DNA of 64,000 bases, from positions 248,001-312,000 of the forward strand of contig BQWY01000001.1 of NCBI GenBank assembly GCA_036984305.1. The letters run 5' to 3'. Below are positions 56,087 to 64,000 of the stretch, piece after piece. A program made the translations under genes and the position numbers. How positions within the stretch are numbered: the stretch's first letter is position 1; every line of letters starts with the position of its first letter. The notes beneath the pieces are model-generated. The model saw nothing but the letters and a program-made list of their open reading frames with translations. It ran no database searches and was not told the DNA's origin. The DNA is from Nitrospira sp. (GTDB lineage Bacteria; Nitrospirota; Nitrospiria; Nitrospirales; Nitrospiraceae).

Positions 56087-56417
56087 ATGCAATACTCCCG
56101 AATGTCATTGGCCGCGATTCTGCTGCTCTTCATCGGCTCCGCAGGATTGCACCACAAGGCCTGTTGGTCTAACAGAGTCTCAAGCCGTTGCCGGAACCCC
56201 TCATCCCGTGCGAGACGGCGATCGGTGTCTCGATGGCCTGAAAGAACACGGCTATGTCGAGGCCTGCATGACGGCCATCTCTAGAGAGCCCGACACCCCA
56301 ATTCGCGATGTGCCCGGATCGGCGCAAATCCTCAATCGACAGGTGATTGAGGACCAGCGGGCCTTGCGTCTCGGCGACGCGCTACGCAACGCCAGCGGGG
56401 TGCAACCCGCGCATTGA
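56087..56417 (+). pseudogene. Remnant of a TonB-dependent receptor gene
   Basis: ATG 56087 begins a signal-peptide-like stretch (MQYSRMSLAAILLLFIGSAG). A frameshift near 56155 leads, in another frame, to plug-domain sequence: RDVPGSAQILNRQVIEDQRA and ALRNASGVQPAH, then a stop. The intact receptor at 59765 has QVPQSVEVVTRKVIEDQRGV at the matching place. The barrel is missing. I infer a truncated and frameshifted TonB-dependent receptor. Confidence 0.65.
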
Positions 56418-56542
56418 GAGAGGTTTCATCCACGGCCATCTGCCAATTTCACACCTCGCATGTATTTTGCCGAGCGTGTGCGAACATGAGGTCTAAGCTG
56501 CCATGCGTTGCGCTCCAAACGTAAGATGCCACCTCAACGTAC

Positions 56543-57571
56543 TCAATTTGATATTGGCGCTTGCCGACTCAACCGGGCATTGACCTCAGCCGTTTTTCTC
56601 ATTGTGGATGCACGGATGATTTCGCGAGCGCGCTGTGCGGCCTCTGCGTTCTCTAACTTCCCCTCCCGCGCCTCCTTAGCCAGTTCGAGGATTTGATTGT
56701 AGAGCTTGCCTGCGTCGTCTTTCGTTCTGATGCCAAACGTGCCCAATTGGTTCTCAATCGAGCTCCATTCCTTACGCACCTCGGACCAGAAATCCTTCGT
56801 ATCGCTCCAGTAGTCGTCAGCCATCTGAACGTTGAAATTGTCGGATTGAGTATAGGTGTTGACGCCGAATTCGTGAACCAGGACCTGCGGTGTATCCCGA
56901 AGGATGACTTTGGAGCTGTCTTGCTCGTGCACCCAGCCGTTCGGCGTAAGGGCATGCCGATTCACGGACATCAGCACGTCATAGTCATCACGCTTACTCG
57001 CATCGCGGCGTGGAAGTGGCCGCCAGGTCGGCGGGGAGGTCCACTCCGACACTCCTCGATCGTGATCCCAGGCGGCCACGGCCGCGTAGCGCGGGCTGTC
57101 GTCAACCTGGTAGACGAACTGCCCCCATTTCCCACGCCGTTCGGCTTCGTCCAGGTTTTTGGTGCGCCAGACATTGTGACCGAGATACTCGACGATTTGC
57201 GTGGGCTCGTAAACCCAGTCCTGCCGCCAATGCTTTGTCGGCACATGGTCTTCCCATATACCTTTCGTGACGAGGATATGTTGCAGGCTGATGACATACT
57301 CGTCATCGCGGATCACACGAACGATTTCGTAGCCATCCGGTTCATACGGTTGCTTGAGGGTGTATCCCTGGACGAAGGCTACGGTTTCCCGGAAGCTGAA
57401 TTGCACATGGTAATTGCCCGCCATCGCCAGAATGGCTTCGCGGTCGCGTTCAAATGCGGCGTGCTGCTCCTGGTCGTTGGCGCCGGCGCGGCCCGGGACG
57501 AGGAAGCAGGCGAACAGCAACGCCACGGCAAACCACCAATTGGAGCGGAGGTATGTGTATCTTTCAAGCAT
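56543..57571 (-). CDS. DUF6607-family exported protein
   Basis: About 342 residues from ATG 57571, with GGAGG before it. A signal peptide (VALLFACFLVPGRAGA) precedes a conserved DUF6607-type core: AMAGNYHVQFSFRETVAF, ISLQHILV, HWRQDWVYEPTQIVEYLGHN and AAVAAWDHD. In other genomes this family often accompanies iron TonB-dependent receptors and PepSY proteins; here it is divergent from fecI. The function is unknown. Confidence 0.75.
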   Translation of the reverse strand: MLERYTYLRSNWWFAVALLFACFLVPGRAGANDQEQHAAFERDREAILAMAGNYHVQFSFRETVAFVQGYTLKQPYEPDGYEIVRVIRDDEYVISLQHILVTKGIWEDHVPTKHWRQDWVYEPTQIVEYLGHNVWRTKNLDEAERRGKWGQFVYQVDDSPRYAAVAAWDHDRGVSEWTSPPTWRPLPRRDASKRDDYDVLMSVNRHALTPNGWVHEQDSSKVILRDTPQVLVHEFGVNTYTQSDNFNVQMADDYWSDTKDFWSEVRKEWSSIENQLGTFGIRTKDDAGKLYNQILELAKEAREGKLENAEAAQRAREIIRASTMRKTAEVNARLSRQAPISN

Positions 57572-57960
57572 GGTTGCCTCCACGATAGACGATAGGGAAT
57601 GGAGGGTGCGATCTCTGGGGGGTCACCAGTTGTGTGGGGCATTCCTATTTCACTATAGCTCCAGTTGGTCCACCGATACCATGTCTGCGGAGCGGATTAA
57701 TACAGGAAGCTACATTTTGAGTCGCAGCCCTCCAATGTTTCACCTTGGTTTAAGGAGTATCGCCATCGGCAAAGCTGAGACACATAATCGGCTGCGAGCA
57801 CACGACAGGTGGCTGAGCGCAGAAAGCATACGCTCACAGTCCTCCGGGACTATCCGATCCTCGGCAGCGCTACAGATTCCTGATAACGGTTCGGGCAGAT
57901 TAGCGCGGTTTAGCCCTGCGATAGTGGACGGGGGCGGACGTCCTATGTTATCTTCCGTAC
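57572..57960. other. Divergent intergenic region upstream of RNA element C
   Basis: About 390 bases between DUF6607 and the third inverted repeat. It should carry the DUF6607 promoter on the minus strand. I see no gene, repeat or terminator. Confidence 0.3.
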
Positions 57961-57975
57961 TGAGACCGCTTCTCA
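57961..57975. promoter_or_regulatory. Inverted repeat C, possible Fur or regulator box
   Basis: TGAGACCGCTTCTCA is an inverted repeat (TGAGA-N5-TCTCA) with the same 15-base size as boxes A and B, but it matches only 9 of 14 Fur consensus positions. It lies 21 bases before the shared RNA core. Confidence 0.4.
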
Positions 57976-58060
57976 ATATCAGAATAAACGGGCGCTGAGG
58001 CCAGAGTCTATGAAGACGGAGCCCGCGGCCATCCTGTGGATGGCCGCGGGCTTTTTTGTT
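57976..58060 (+). ncRNA. Repeated structured RNA element, copy C (before fecI)
   Basis: The core GAGGCCAGAGT is at 57997-58007. A hairpin GTCT-ATGA-AGAC follows at 58006-58017, then the perfect 15-bp hairpin AGCCCGCGGCCATCC (58020-58034), TGT loop, GGATGGCCGCGGGCT, and TTTTTGTT. The GTCT/AGAC pairing differs from copy B (GTCA/TGAC) by a compensatory change, which supports real RNA structure. It ends 54 bases before the fecI start. An in-frame ATG at 58010 lies inside it and is not a start. Confidence 0.65.
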
Positions 58061-58114
58061 GCACCCCTGTGGCTGATGTCGGTTCAGCCTACGGTGCTGG
58101 AAGGCACGCTTCAG

Positions 58115-58633
58115 ATGACACTGACATTTGCGCACATTGAGGACCTTTTTCATCGATACCGGGAGGAGCTGACACGGCGCCTCTTCACTATGGTCCATTC
58201 ACGAGAGACGGCCGCGGATCTCGTCCAGGAAACCTATGTCCGGCTCTTACGGCTCGCCGATACCCAGCCAGTGGAGCAGCCTCGCGCCCTGCTTCATCGG
58301 ATCGCCACGAATCTCGCCATCGATCATTTGAGAGCCTCTCGGAACGGACTCGACCTGGCAGATTCCTTGGATGAAGCGACCGCTGTGGCTTGTGAAGCGC
58401 CGTCACAAGAACGCGACCTCCTGGGCAAGGAACGGTTTCGCCTCTTCTTGCAAAGTATCGAGCAACTCCCTCCCCGCTGCCGTGAGGCATTCCTCCTGCA
58501 TCGGGTGTACGGGTATTCCTATCGGGAGATTGCCGCTCAAATGGGGATTTCAGACAGCGGGGTCGAAAAATTGTTGATGCGTGCGCTTGAGCAACACTGT
58601 GCGGTATTGGAGCGGCTAGACCGGCGTGAGTGA
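58115..58633 (+). CDS. fecI: ECF sigma factor (FecI type)
   Basis: About 172 residues from ATG 58115, with GGAAGG upstream. Region 2 is RRLFTMVHSRETAADLVQETYVRLL and region 4 is LPPRCREAFLLHRVYGYSYREIAAQMGISDSGVEKLL. It would transcribe the receptor operon when FecR signals. The frame to 58010 is an artefact crossing the RNA element. Confidence 0.93.
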   Translation: MTLTFAHIEDLFHRYREELTRRLFTMVHSRETAADLVQETYVRLLRLADTQPVEQPRALLHRIATNLAIDHLRASRNGLDLADSLDEATAVACEAPSQERDLLGKERFRLFLQSIEQLPPRCREAFLLHRVYGYSYREIAAQMGISDSGVEKLLMRALEQHCAVLERLDRRE

Positions 58634-58702
58634 GGTAATAGGGCAACGGATTCGTCACACTCTATACTTGGTCGCCTATCAAGATTCGAAGGGGAACCGG
58701 TA

Positions 58703-59695
58703 ATGGAGCCGCGCGGGCCGGAGCCGATCACTTCGCCTTCCACTGATGCAGGAATTCAGCACGAGGCCATCGCATGGGTGATTCGTTTGCGAGGGGACGA
58801 CCTGGCGCCGGGGGAACGTCGAGCGTTTGAGGTGTGGTGGGGCGAGAGCCCGGCTCATGCAAACAGCTTCGAAAGGGTATCCAAGGTGTGGGATGACCCG
58901 GCGCTGCATGCGGCGGCAAATCAAGCAGCCCAAAAAAGTACGCGAGCGTTCGGGGTGGTTAAGTCAGGGAACGTCCGGCGCAGGATCGTAGTTGGAAGCG
59001 CTGTTGCGGCCTGTCTCCTCCTGCTCGTAGCCATCGCAACAAATTTCGATCTCCTGATCAGCTCGCCTGCGGATTATCACACTATCGCGGGGGAGCGTCG
59101 GACGATCGAATTGCCCGATCGGTCCACCGTGACGCTGAACACGCAATCCGCCATCGCTGTGTCGTTCGAGGAATCGATGCGTCGAGTGCGTCTACTCGAA
59201 GGAGAAGCGTTCTTCAAAGTGTGGCGCGACCCCGATCGTCCGTTCGTGGTGGAGGCCGTGCGCACCGCGACGCGAGCCATCGGCACCGCATTCGTCGTCC
59301 GCACCGACCGCAGTCACGACGAGGTCACGGTGCTCGAAGGACTCGTCGAGGTGGATTCACTCGCTACCAGCGGGTCAGGTCTACGCGTAACAGCGGGGTC
59401 TCGCGTCCAAGCGTCGGGAGGTCGGATGGGCCAACCCTTCGCGACGAATCTTTCGACGGCAGCCGCCTGGCTAAAAGGCCGGCTCATCGTCAATGGAATG
59501 CCCTTCGCCCAAGTGCTGGATGAGCTGCAGCGCTATTACCCGGGTACTATCGTCCTCTGGAATCGACGCGTTGGTGAGATGCAGGTCACGGGAACGTTCA
59601 ATCTGGACGATCCATCAAAAGCGCTCTCCCTGCTCATCAAAACTTTTCCGGTGCGAATGATCGATCTGTCTGATCGCTTCGTCCTTCTCTACTAG
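58703..59695 (+). CDS. fecR: FecR-type anti-sigma regulator
   Basis: This 330-residue protein has an N-terminal DUF4880 helical part (AIAWVIRLRGDDLAPGERRAF) that binds FecI. A transmembrane helix (about residues 97-116) is followed by the FecR domain (YHTIAGERRTIELPDRSTVTLNTQSAIAV) and a DUF4974 C-terminal part (VLDELQRYYPGTIVL). It relays the signal from the outer-membrane receptor to FecI. Confidence 0.94.
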   Translation: MEPRGPEPITSPSTDAGIQHEAIAWVIRLRGDDLAPGERRAFEVWWGESPAHANSFERVSKVWDDPALHAAANQAAQKSTRAFGVVKSGNVRRRIVVGSAVAACLLLLVAIATNFDLLISSPADYHTIAGERRTIELPDRSTVTLNTQSAIAVSFEESMRRVRLLEGEAFFKVWRDPDRPFVVEAVRTATRAIGTAFVVRTDRSHDEVTVLEGLVEVDSLATSGSGLRVTAGSRVQASGGRMGQPFATNLSTAAAWLKGRLIVNGMPFAQVLDELQRYYPGTIVLWNRRVGEMQVTGTFNLDDPSKALSLLIKTFPVRMIDLSDRFVLLY

Positions 59696-59764
59696 CGTGT
59701 GGGGGTGAGGAAGTTGTTGTCGCTCTCCGTCTAAGCAGTCATCAGACCGCAAAGGAGGAGCGAC

Positions 59765-62269
59765 ATGGTCGTGAAGGCGCCCCGCGCGAGGCAGAGATAT
59801 CTGAAGGCAGCGGTTCTAGTGGTTCTTGTAGTCATGCTGGCGGCTCAAGCCGTCAGGGCAGCAGAAACGCTTCCCGCACAGGAGACCGTAGCAGAGCGGC
59901 AGGGGACGACCGTGCTCCCGTTTAGTATTGCTCCTCAGTCGTTGGCCTCGGCGCTCAATGCCTTCGCCGACGCAACCGGCTGGCAGATCAGCTTTCCAAC
60001 CGAGTTGGCGGCCGGGATCAAATCTCCGGGTGCCGCCGGAGACTATGTGCCGGAGGAGGCGTTGCGAAGATTGTTAGATGGAACCGGCCTCACGTACCGC
60101 ATGACGGATGCGAATGCGGTGACTGTGGTCAAGAATTCAACTGAAACGAGCGCGGCACCGGCGGCCATCGTTGCAGAATCATCCATGACGTCGACCGCAT
60201 CGAATGAAGGCACTTCTGCGACAAAGGCGAAGCCCGTCAAGGTTCCGGAGGTTGTGGTTAAAGACACACAGATCAGAGACGACGCCACGGATTATGTGGC
60301 TCCACAGTCCAACACCGCGACGCGCACTGACACGCCGCTCATCCAGGTGCCGCAGTCCGTCGAGGTGGTGACCAGGAAAGTCATCGAAGATCAGCGAGGG
60401 GTTCGCGTCGAACAGGCGCTCCGAAACGTCAGCGGCATCTCGCTCGGTGATGTCGGCCAATCCGGTATTGCAGCCGATGTGGCTTACTGCCGCGGCTTCC
60501 CATGCGGCTATTTCAAGAACTTCCTCAGGAACGAAGACCAAAACCAAGTGCTGACGTATCGGGATATCGCCAACATCCAACGTCTCGAGGTTCTCAAGGG
60601 GCCGGCGTCGGTACTCTATGGCAGAAGTGAGCCGGGCGGAATCGTGAACATCATCACGAAGCAGCCTTTGGCGGATCGGTATGCTTCCATCGATCAAATC
60701 ATCGGAAGCTACAACTACTACCGAACCATGATGGACGTGACCGGTCCGCTGAATGAGAGCAAAACACTCCGCTTTCGGCTCAACGGCGCCTACGAAAACA
60801 CGGAAAGCTTTCGGGATATCGTGCGGGGACAGCGGTATTTCGTCGCGCCGGTCTTCACATGGATAGCTGGTGACCGTACGACTATTACGATTGACGGCGA
60901 GTACATCCGCGATCGTCGAACTCCGGACAGCGGTATCCCCGCGATTGGAACCGGGCTGGCACAGGTGCCCAACAGTCGGTTTCTCGGCGAACCATTCGAC
61001 ACAATGGCCTTTGAAGAGGGACGGGCAGGTCTCACCGTCGAGCACCGCTTTAGCAACGATTGGCGTATTGAAAGTCGCTTCAGGGCAGACCGGTCCACGG
61101 CGACGGCCTATCGCACCGTTCCCCTTGCGGTCTTGCCGGACAACCAATCGGTGGCACGATTCTTCTTCGATCAATTGGCGCCCATTTCGAGCTATTATTG
61201 GAGGAACGATGTGATCGGGAAGTTTCTCACCGGCTCGATTGGCCATGAGCTGCTGACCGGTGTCGAGGTAGGCCGGCAGTATGCCTCATACGATCAAGCC
61301 GCTGTGCCGTTCGACACCTTCAACTTCATCAATCCGGTCTACGGTCAAACGCCTGGGCCCACGCTGGGGTTGACACCGTTCAGCCATAGTTTCGCCAATG
61401 CCCTTGGCGGTTACGTCCAAGATCAGATTTCAGTGTTCGAGAACCTCCACTTCTTGCTTGGCGCCCGAGGCGATTACTTCTATCAGCACAGTAACGTCGC
61501 GGGAGTCGACACGAAGGCGGAGGATTTTGCGTTCAGCCCGCGCATCGGCGTGACCTATCAACCGCTATCGCCCATCGCATTCTACGCCAATGTCACCAGA
61601 TCCTTTGTCCCGAATTTTGGGCCGTTCACCGCTGCGAGAGATCAGTTCAAGCCGACGACCGGAACGCAATATGAAGCCGGCATCAAGATCCAAATCGTCC
61701 CGGGTCGATTGACCTCGACGTTAGCCTTTTATCGAATCTTGAAAAAGGATGTCCTCGCTGCTGATCCGACTAATCCGCTTTTCTTTGTCCAGACCGGGGC
61801 GCAGCGCAGCCAAGGCATCGAATTCGATTTGACGGCGCAACTGTCGGCTGCGTGGAAAGTCATTGCCACCTATGCGTCTACGGATGCACGGATCACAGCC
61901 GATACGACCGTGCCGGTCGGGAATCGCCTCCCCTTGGTCGCCAGGCATACGGGAAGCTTGTGGACCACCTACGATCTTCAAGAGGGGGCGCTGCGAGGCC
62001 TGGGAGCCGGAATCGGCCTCTTCGCCGTGGGTGAGAGGGCCGGCGACTTGGCGAACTCATTTGAGTTGCCGGGTTACGTACGAACAGATGCCGCGCTGTA
62101 CTATCGGAAGCCGGAAATCTTCGGGCGTACCAATCTGATTGCGCAATTGAATGTACAGAACCTTCTCGATCAGGAATATTTTTACAGCGGGGGACGGAGC
62201 CGGGCCTCGGCCGCATTTCCAGGCGCGCCGCTCACGTTCCTCGGGTCGATCAAGCTGGAATTTTACTAA
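59765..62269 (+). CDS. TonB-dependent siderophore receptor with signalling domain
   Basis: This 834-residue outer-membrane receptor has a signal peptide and a secretin/TonB N-terminal signalling domain (about residues 50-120: LPFSIAPQSLASALNAFADAT, RRLLDGTGLTYRMTD). A TonB-box-like VPEVVVKDTQ comes next, then a plug (QVPQSVEVVTRKVIEDQRG, LKGPASVLYGRSEPGGIVN). A 22-strand barrel ends in a C-terminal SIKLEFY. It belongs to the FpvA/FecA transducer class with FecI and FecR. The transported siderophore cannot be told from sequence. Confidence 0.93.
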   Translation: MVVKAPRARQRYLKAAVLVVLVVMLAAQAVRAAETLPAQETVAERQGTTVLPFSIAPQSLASALNAFADATGWQISFPTELAAGIKSPGAAGDYVPEEALRRLLDGTGLTYRMTDANAVTVVKNSTETSAAPAAIVAESSMTSTASNEGTSATKAKPVKVPEVVVKDTQIRDDATDYVAPQSNTATRTDTPLIQVPQSVEVVTRKVIEDQRGVRVEQALRNVSGISLGDVGQSGIAADVAYCRGFPCGYFKNFLRNEDQNQVLTYRDIANIQRLEVLKGPASVLYGRSEPGGIVNIITKQPLADRYASIDQIIGSYNYYRTMMDVTGPLNESKTLRFRLNGAYENTESFRDIVRGQRYFVAPVFTWIAGDRTTITIDGEYIRDRRTPDSGIPAIGTGLAQVPNSRFLGEPFDTMAFEEGRAGLTVEHRFSNDWRIESRFRADRSTATAYRTVPLAVLPDNQSVARFFFDQLAPISSYYWRNDVIGKFLTGSIGHELLTGVEVGRQYASYDQAAVPFDTFNFINPVYGQTPGPTLGLTPFSHSFANALGGYVQDQISVFENLHFLLGARGDYFYQHSNVAGVDTKAEDFAFSPRIGVTYQPLSPIAFYANVTRSFVPNFGPFTAARDQFKPTTGTQYEAGIKIQIVPGRLTSTLAFYRILKKDVLAADPTNPLFFVQTGAQRSQGIEFDLTAQLSAAWKVIATYASTDARITADTTVPVGNRLPLVARHTGSLWTTYDLQEGALRGLGAGIGLFAVGERAGDLANSFELPGYVRTDAALYYRKPEIFGRTNLIAQLNVQNLLDQEYFYSGGRSRASAAFPGAPLTFLGSIKLEFY

Positions 62270-62282
62270 GGCGCGTTGCCCG

Positions 62283-63428
62283 ATGACAGTCAGGACGTTC
62301 AGGCGCTGGTATTGGGTCCACAAGTGGTCCAGCCTCATCTGCACGGTTTTTATGCTTGTGCTCTGCCTGACCGGACTGCCTCTGGTCTTCGGCGATGAAC
62401 TGGCCGTATGGCTGGGAGAGGCGGTCGAGCCGCCCGAACGAGTCGACCTTTCTGCTCCCGTCACGTTTGATGCACTGATTCAAGACGCCCAACACAGGCG
62501 ACCGCAAGAGTATGTCAAATTTCTCGTCCACGACGACGATGAGGCAGTTTGGTTCGTGACGATGGGAGAGTCTCTGACCAGTCCCGAGAACACGGTCAGT
62601 TTCGCCTACGACTCTCGGACCGGGGCAATGCTACACCAACAGGCTGCCGACGAGGGAGTGGTGAACTTCCTTTTCAAGCTGCATGTCGAGATGTTGGCGG
62701 GACTACCCGGTACCTTATTTCTCGGACTCATGGGTCTGCTTTTCGTGGCCTCGACGGTGTCGGGCGTAGTGGTCTATGGCCCATTCATGCACAAGCTGCC
62801 GTTCGGAGTGGTCAGGCGCGAGGGAAGTGTGCGTCTCGCATGCCTTGACCTCCATAACCTTTTGGGTATTGTGACAGCCGTGTGGGTTTTCGTCGTTGGG
62901 CTGACAGGTGTGATCAACACGCTGGATCGGCCTCTCCTGGCTTATTGGCAGATGACCGACATTGGAGCAATGATAGCGCCCTTCAAGGATCGGCCGATCC
63001 CCGCGAGGATAGCTTCAGTCGACGTGGCCCTTCACGCGGCCAAATCCGCCGCTTCCGATATGAACGTGCGGTTCATCGCCTTCCCGGGCACCCCGTTTGC
63101 CGGTGCGCATCACTACATGGCCTTCATGCGAGGTCAAAGTCCTCTCACGTCGAGACTGCTGACACCGCTCCTCATCGATGCTGAGACCGGTGACGTCACC
63201 GCACGAGGCACGTTGCCCTGGTATCTGACCGCGTTGCTCCTATCGCAACCGCTCCATTTCGGCGACTACGGAGGTCTGCCGCTGAAGCTCCTGTGGGCCG
63301 TCATGGACATTCTTACCATTTTTATCCTGATCAGCGGCCTCTACCTCTGGTGGAAAAAGCGTGGGATGGCGGAGGATGCCTTGTTTGCCGAGGCGTTCCC
63401 CAGGCTGTCCGCACAGGGGATGATGTAA
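62283..63428 (+). CDS. PepSY-associated membrane protein (PiuB-like)
   Basis: About 381 residues from ATG 62283; the frame to 62151 overlaps the receptor end. An N-terminal membrane helix (RWYWVHKWSSLICTVFMLVLCLTGLPLVF) is followed by PepSY-type domains and further helices around LFKLHVEMLAGLPGTLFLGLMGLLF, LDLHNLLGIVTAVWVFVVGLTG and WAVMDILTIFILISGLYLWW. Such proteins sit in siderophore receptor operons and may reduce or release iron at the inner membrane. Confidence 0.9.
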   Translation: MTVRTFRRWYWVHKWSSLICTVFMLVLCLTGLPLVFGDELAVWLGEAVEPPERVDLSAPVTFDALIQDAQHRRPQEYVKFLVHDDDEAVWFVTMGESLTSPENTVSFAYDSRTGAMLHQQAADEGVVNFLFKLHVEMLAGLPGTLFLGLMGLLFVASTVSGVVVYGPFMHKLPFGVVRREGSVRLACLDLHNLLGIVTAVWVFVVGLTGVINTLDRPLLAYWQMTDIGAMIAPFKDRPIPARIASVDVALHAAKSAASDMNVRFIAFPGTPFAGAHHYMAFMRGQSPLTSRLLTPLLIDAETGDVTARGTLPWYLTALLLSQPLHFGDYGGLPLKLLWAVMDILTIFILISGLYLWWKKRGMAEDALFAEAFPRLSAQGMM

Positions 63429-64000
63429 GTGAGCACGGCGAGCCCCAGTCCCCTTCGCGACGCTCGAGCCGAGGCGGTGTTCGAGCGACTCCACGAGCAG
63501 GGGCGCCGAGAATCGCGGCTGTTTCTTGCGTATCGTCCGATTTATTATGTCCAACGGTGGGTGTTCGGTCGCGACGGCATTCCCTGGGACTTCCTTCGAG
63601 ACAGGCTCATCCCGCTCCATCCAGACAAATGCACGCTTGCGTATGTGTTGTGCCGATCGCTGAACGCGCAACGTGTGGTCGAGTTCGGCACATCCTTCGG
63701 CGTGTTGACGATCTATCTTGCGGCTGCCGTGCGGGAGAATGGACACACTGGATCACGTGGGGTCGTCATCGGCACGGAAATCGAACCGACCAAAGTTATA
63801 GCCGCGCGCGAGAACCTGGCGGAGGCCGGTCTGGCCGATTTCGTTGAGATTCGCGAAGGGGACCCGACAGAGACGCTGAAGGATATCGGAGGGGCGGCGG
63901 ACTTTCTGCTGATGGACAGCTGGACTGATTACGCCAGGTCGATCATTGAGGTCATGGCTCCGCAACTACGACTGGGAGCGATAGTCATGGCCGACAATGT
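63429..64000 (+). CDS. SAM-dependent O-methyltransferase, N-terminal part (3' end outside window)
   Basis: GTG 63429 begins immediately after the PepSY stop and the frame is open to the window end. SAM motif I is VVEFGTSFGVLTIYLAAAV. VIGTEIEPTK, a REGDPTETL region and FLLMDSWTDYAR follow, as in class I O-methyltransferases. It may modify a siderophore or other small molecule, given the operon, but this is only context. Its last part is missing. Confidence 0.78.
   Translation, partial: MSTASPSPLRDARAEAVFERLHEQGRRESRLFLAYRPIYYVQRWVFGRDGIPWDFLRDRLIPLHPDKCTLAYVLCRSLNAQRVVEFGTSFGVLTIYLAAAVRENGHTGSRGVVIGTEIEPTKVIAARENLAEAGLADFVEIREGDPTETLKDIGGAADFLLMDSWTDYARSIIEVMAPQLRLGAIVMADN

Noticed and set aside
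58010-58114. N-terminal extension of FecI
   Set aside because: It runs through RNA element C. The better Shine-Dalgarno and the family length favour 58115.

Overview
The window is bacterial, dense in coding sequence on both strands, moderately GC-rich and Gram-negative: it has lipoprotein signals, outer-membrane barrels, TonB/ExbB/ExbD and a TonB-dependent receptor. Gene content and protein flavour (F1 ATPase genes without F0 genes, two bactofilins behind parAB, a Tll0287-like c-type cytochrome, FecIR with DUF6607 and PepSY) suggest Nitrospirota, probably Nitrospira. This is recognition only, because no rRNA or other taxonomic marker is present. I see no tRNA, rRNA, insertion sequence, integrase or CRISPR array.

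Layout. 1-5.6 kb: the tail of a coiled-coil protein, a small membrane protein, a TesA-like esterase divergent from a YbbA/YbbP-type ABC exporter, and a PilZ protein. 5.7-11.4 kb (minus strand): an operon reading a truncated phosphoglucose-isomerase-like remnant, pgl, glk, rpiA and an exported M1 aminopeptidase. 11.5-13.4 kb: a lipoprotein and a YkuD-fold lipoprotein that lacks its catalytic cysteine. 13.7-24.6 kb: the conserved chromosome-maintenance block rpmH-rnpA-yidD-yidC-mnmE-mnmG-rsmG-parA-parB, then two bactofilin genes and mnmA. A promoter with perfect consensus boxes opens the block, and two perfect parS palindromes sit at the two ends of rsmG. 24.6-29.8 kb: atpHAGDC, with no F0 genes. 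29.9-38.8 kb: unrelated housekeeping and exported proteins, including two RluD-type pseudouridine synthases and an RRM protein with a strong terminator. 38.8-43.2 kb (minus strand): a ZnuABC-type metal importer followed by two tandem outer-membrane barrels. 43.3-47.8 kb: anmK, a DUF2726 protein, a TPR protein, a beta-helix protein and a REC-GGDEF diguanylate cyclase.

48.2-63.4 kb is an iron-handling region: tonB-exbB-exbD-tonB, a ZIP transporter, a bacterioferritin-associated ferredoxin with several tiny zinc-ribbon proteins, a cupin, a broken TonB-dependent receptor, DUF6607, and a fecI-fecR-receptor-PepSY operon.

The most notable observation is a repeated non-coding element in this region. 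Three copies (about 48298-48410, 53750-53860 and 57976-58060) stand directly before tonB, before bfd and before fecI. Each has an upstream 15-base inverted repeat (two of them clearly Fur-like), a shared core GAGGCCAGAGT, a small hairpin whose pairing covaries between copies, and a strong GAGCCC/GGGCT hairpin; the first and third hairpins end in a U-run typical of intrinsic terminators. I propose an iron-responsive RNA family, either trans-acting small RNAs or terminator-type leaders, that links iron import, iron mobilisation and receptor signalling. I do not recognise it as a described family.

Nine genes or remnants here are too short, start-less or fragmented for routine gene calling. They include four tiny zinc-ribbon proteins, a 36-residue membrane peptide and a partial receptor gene.
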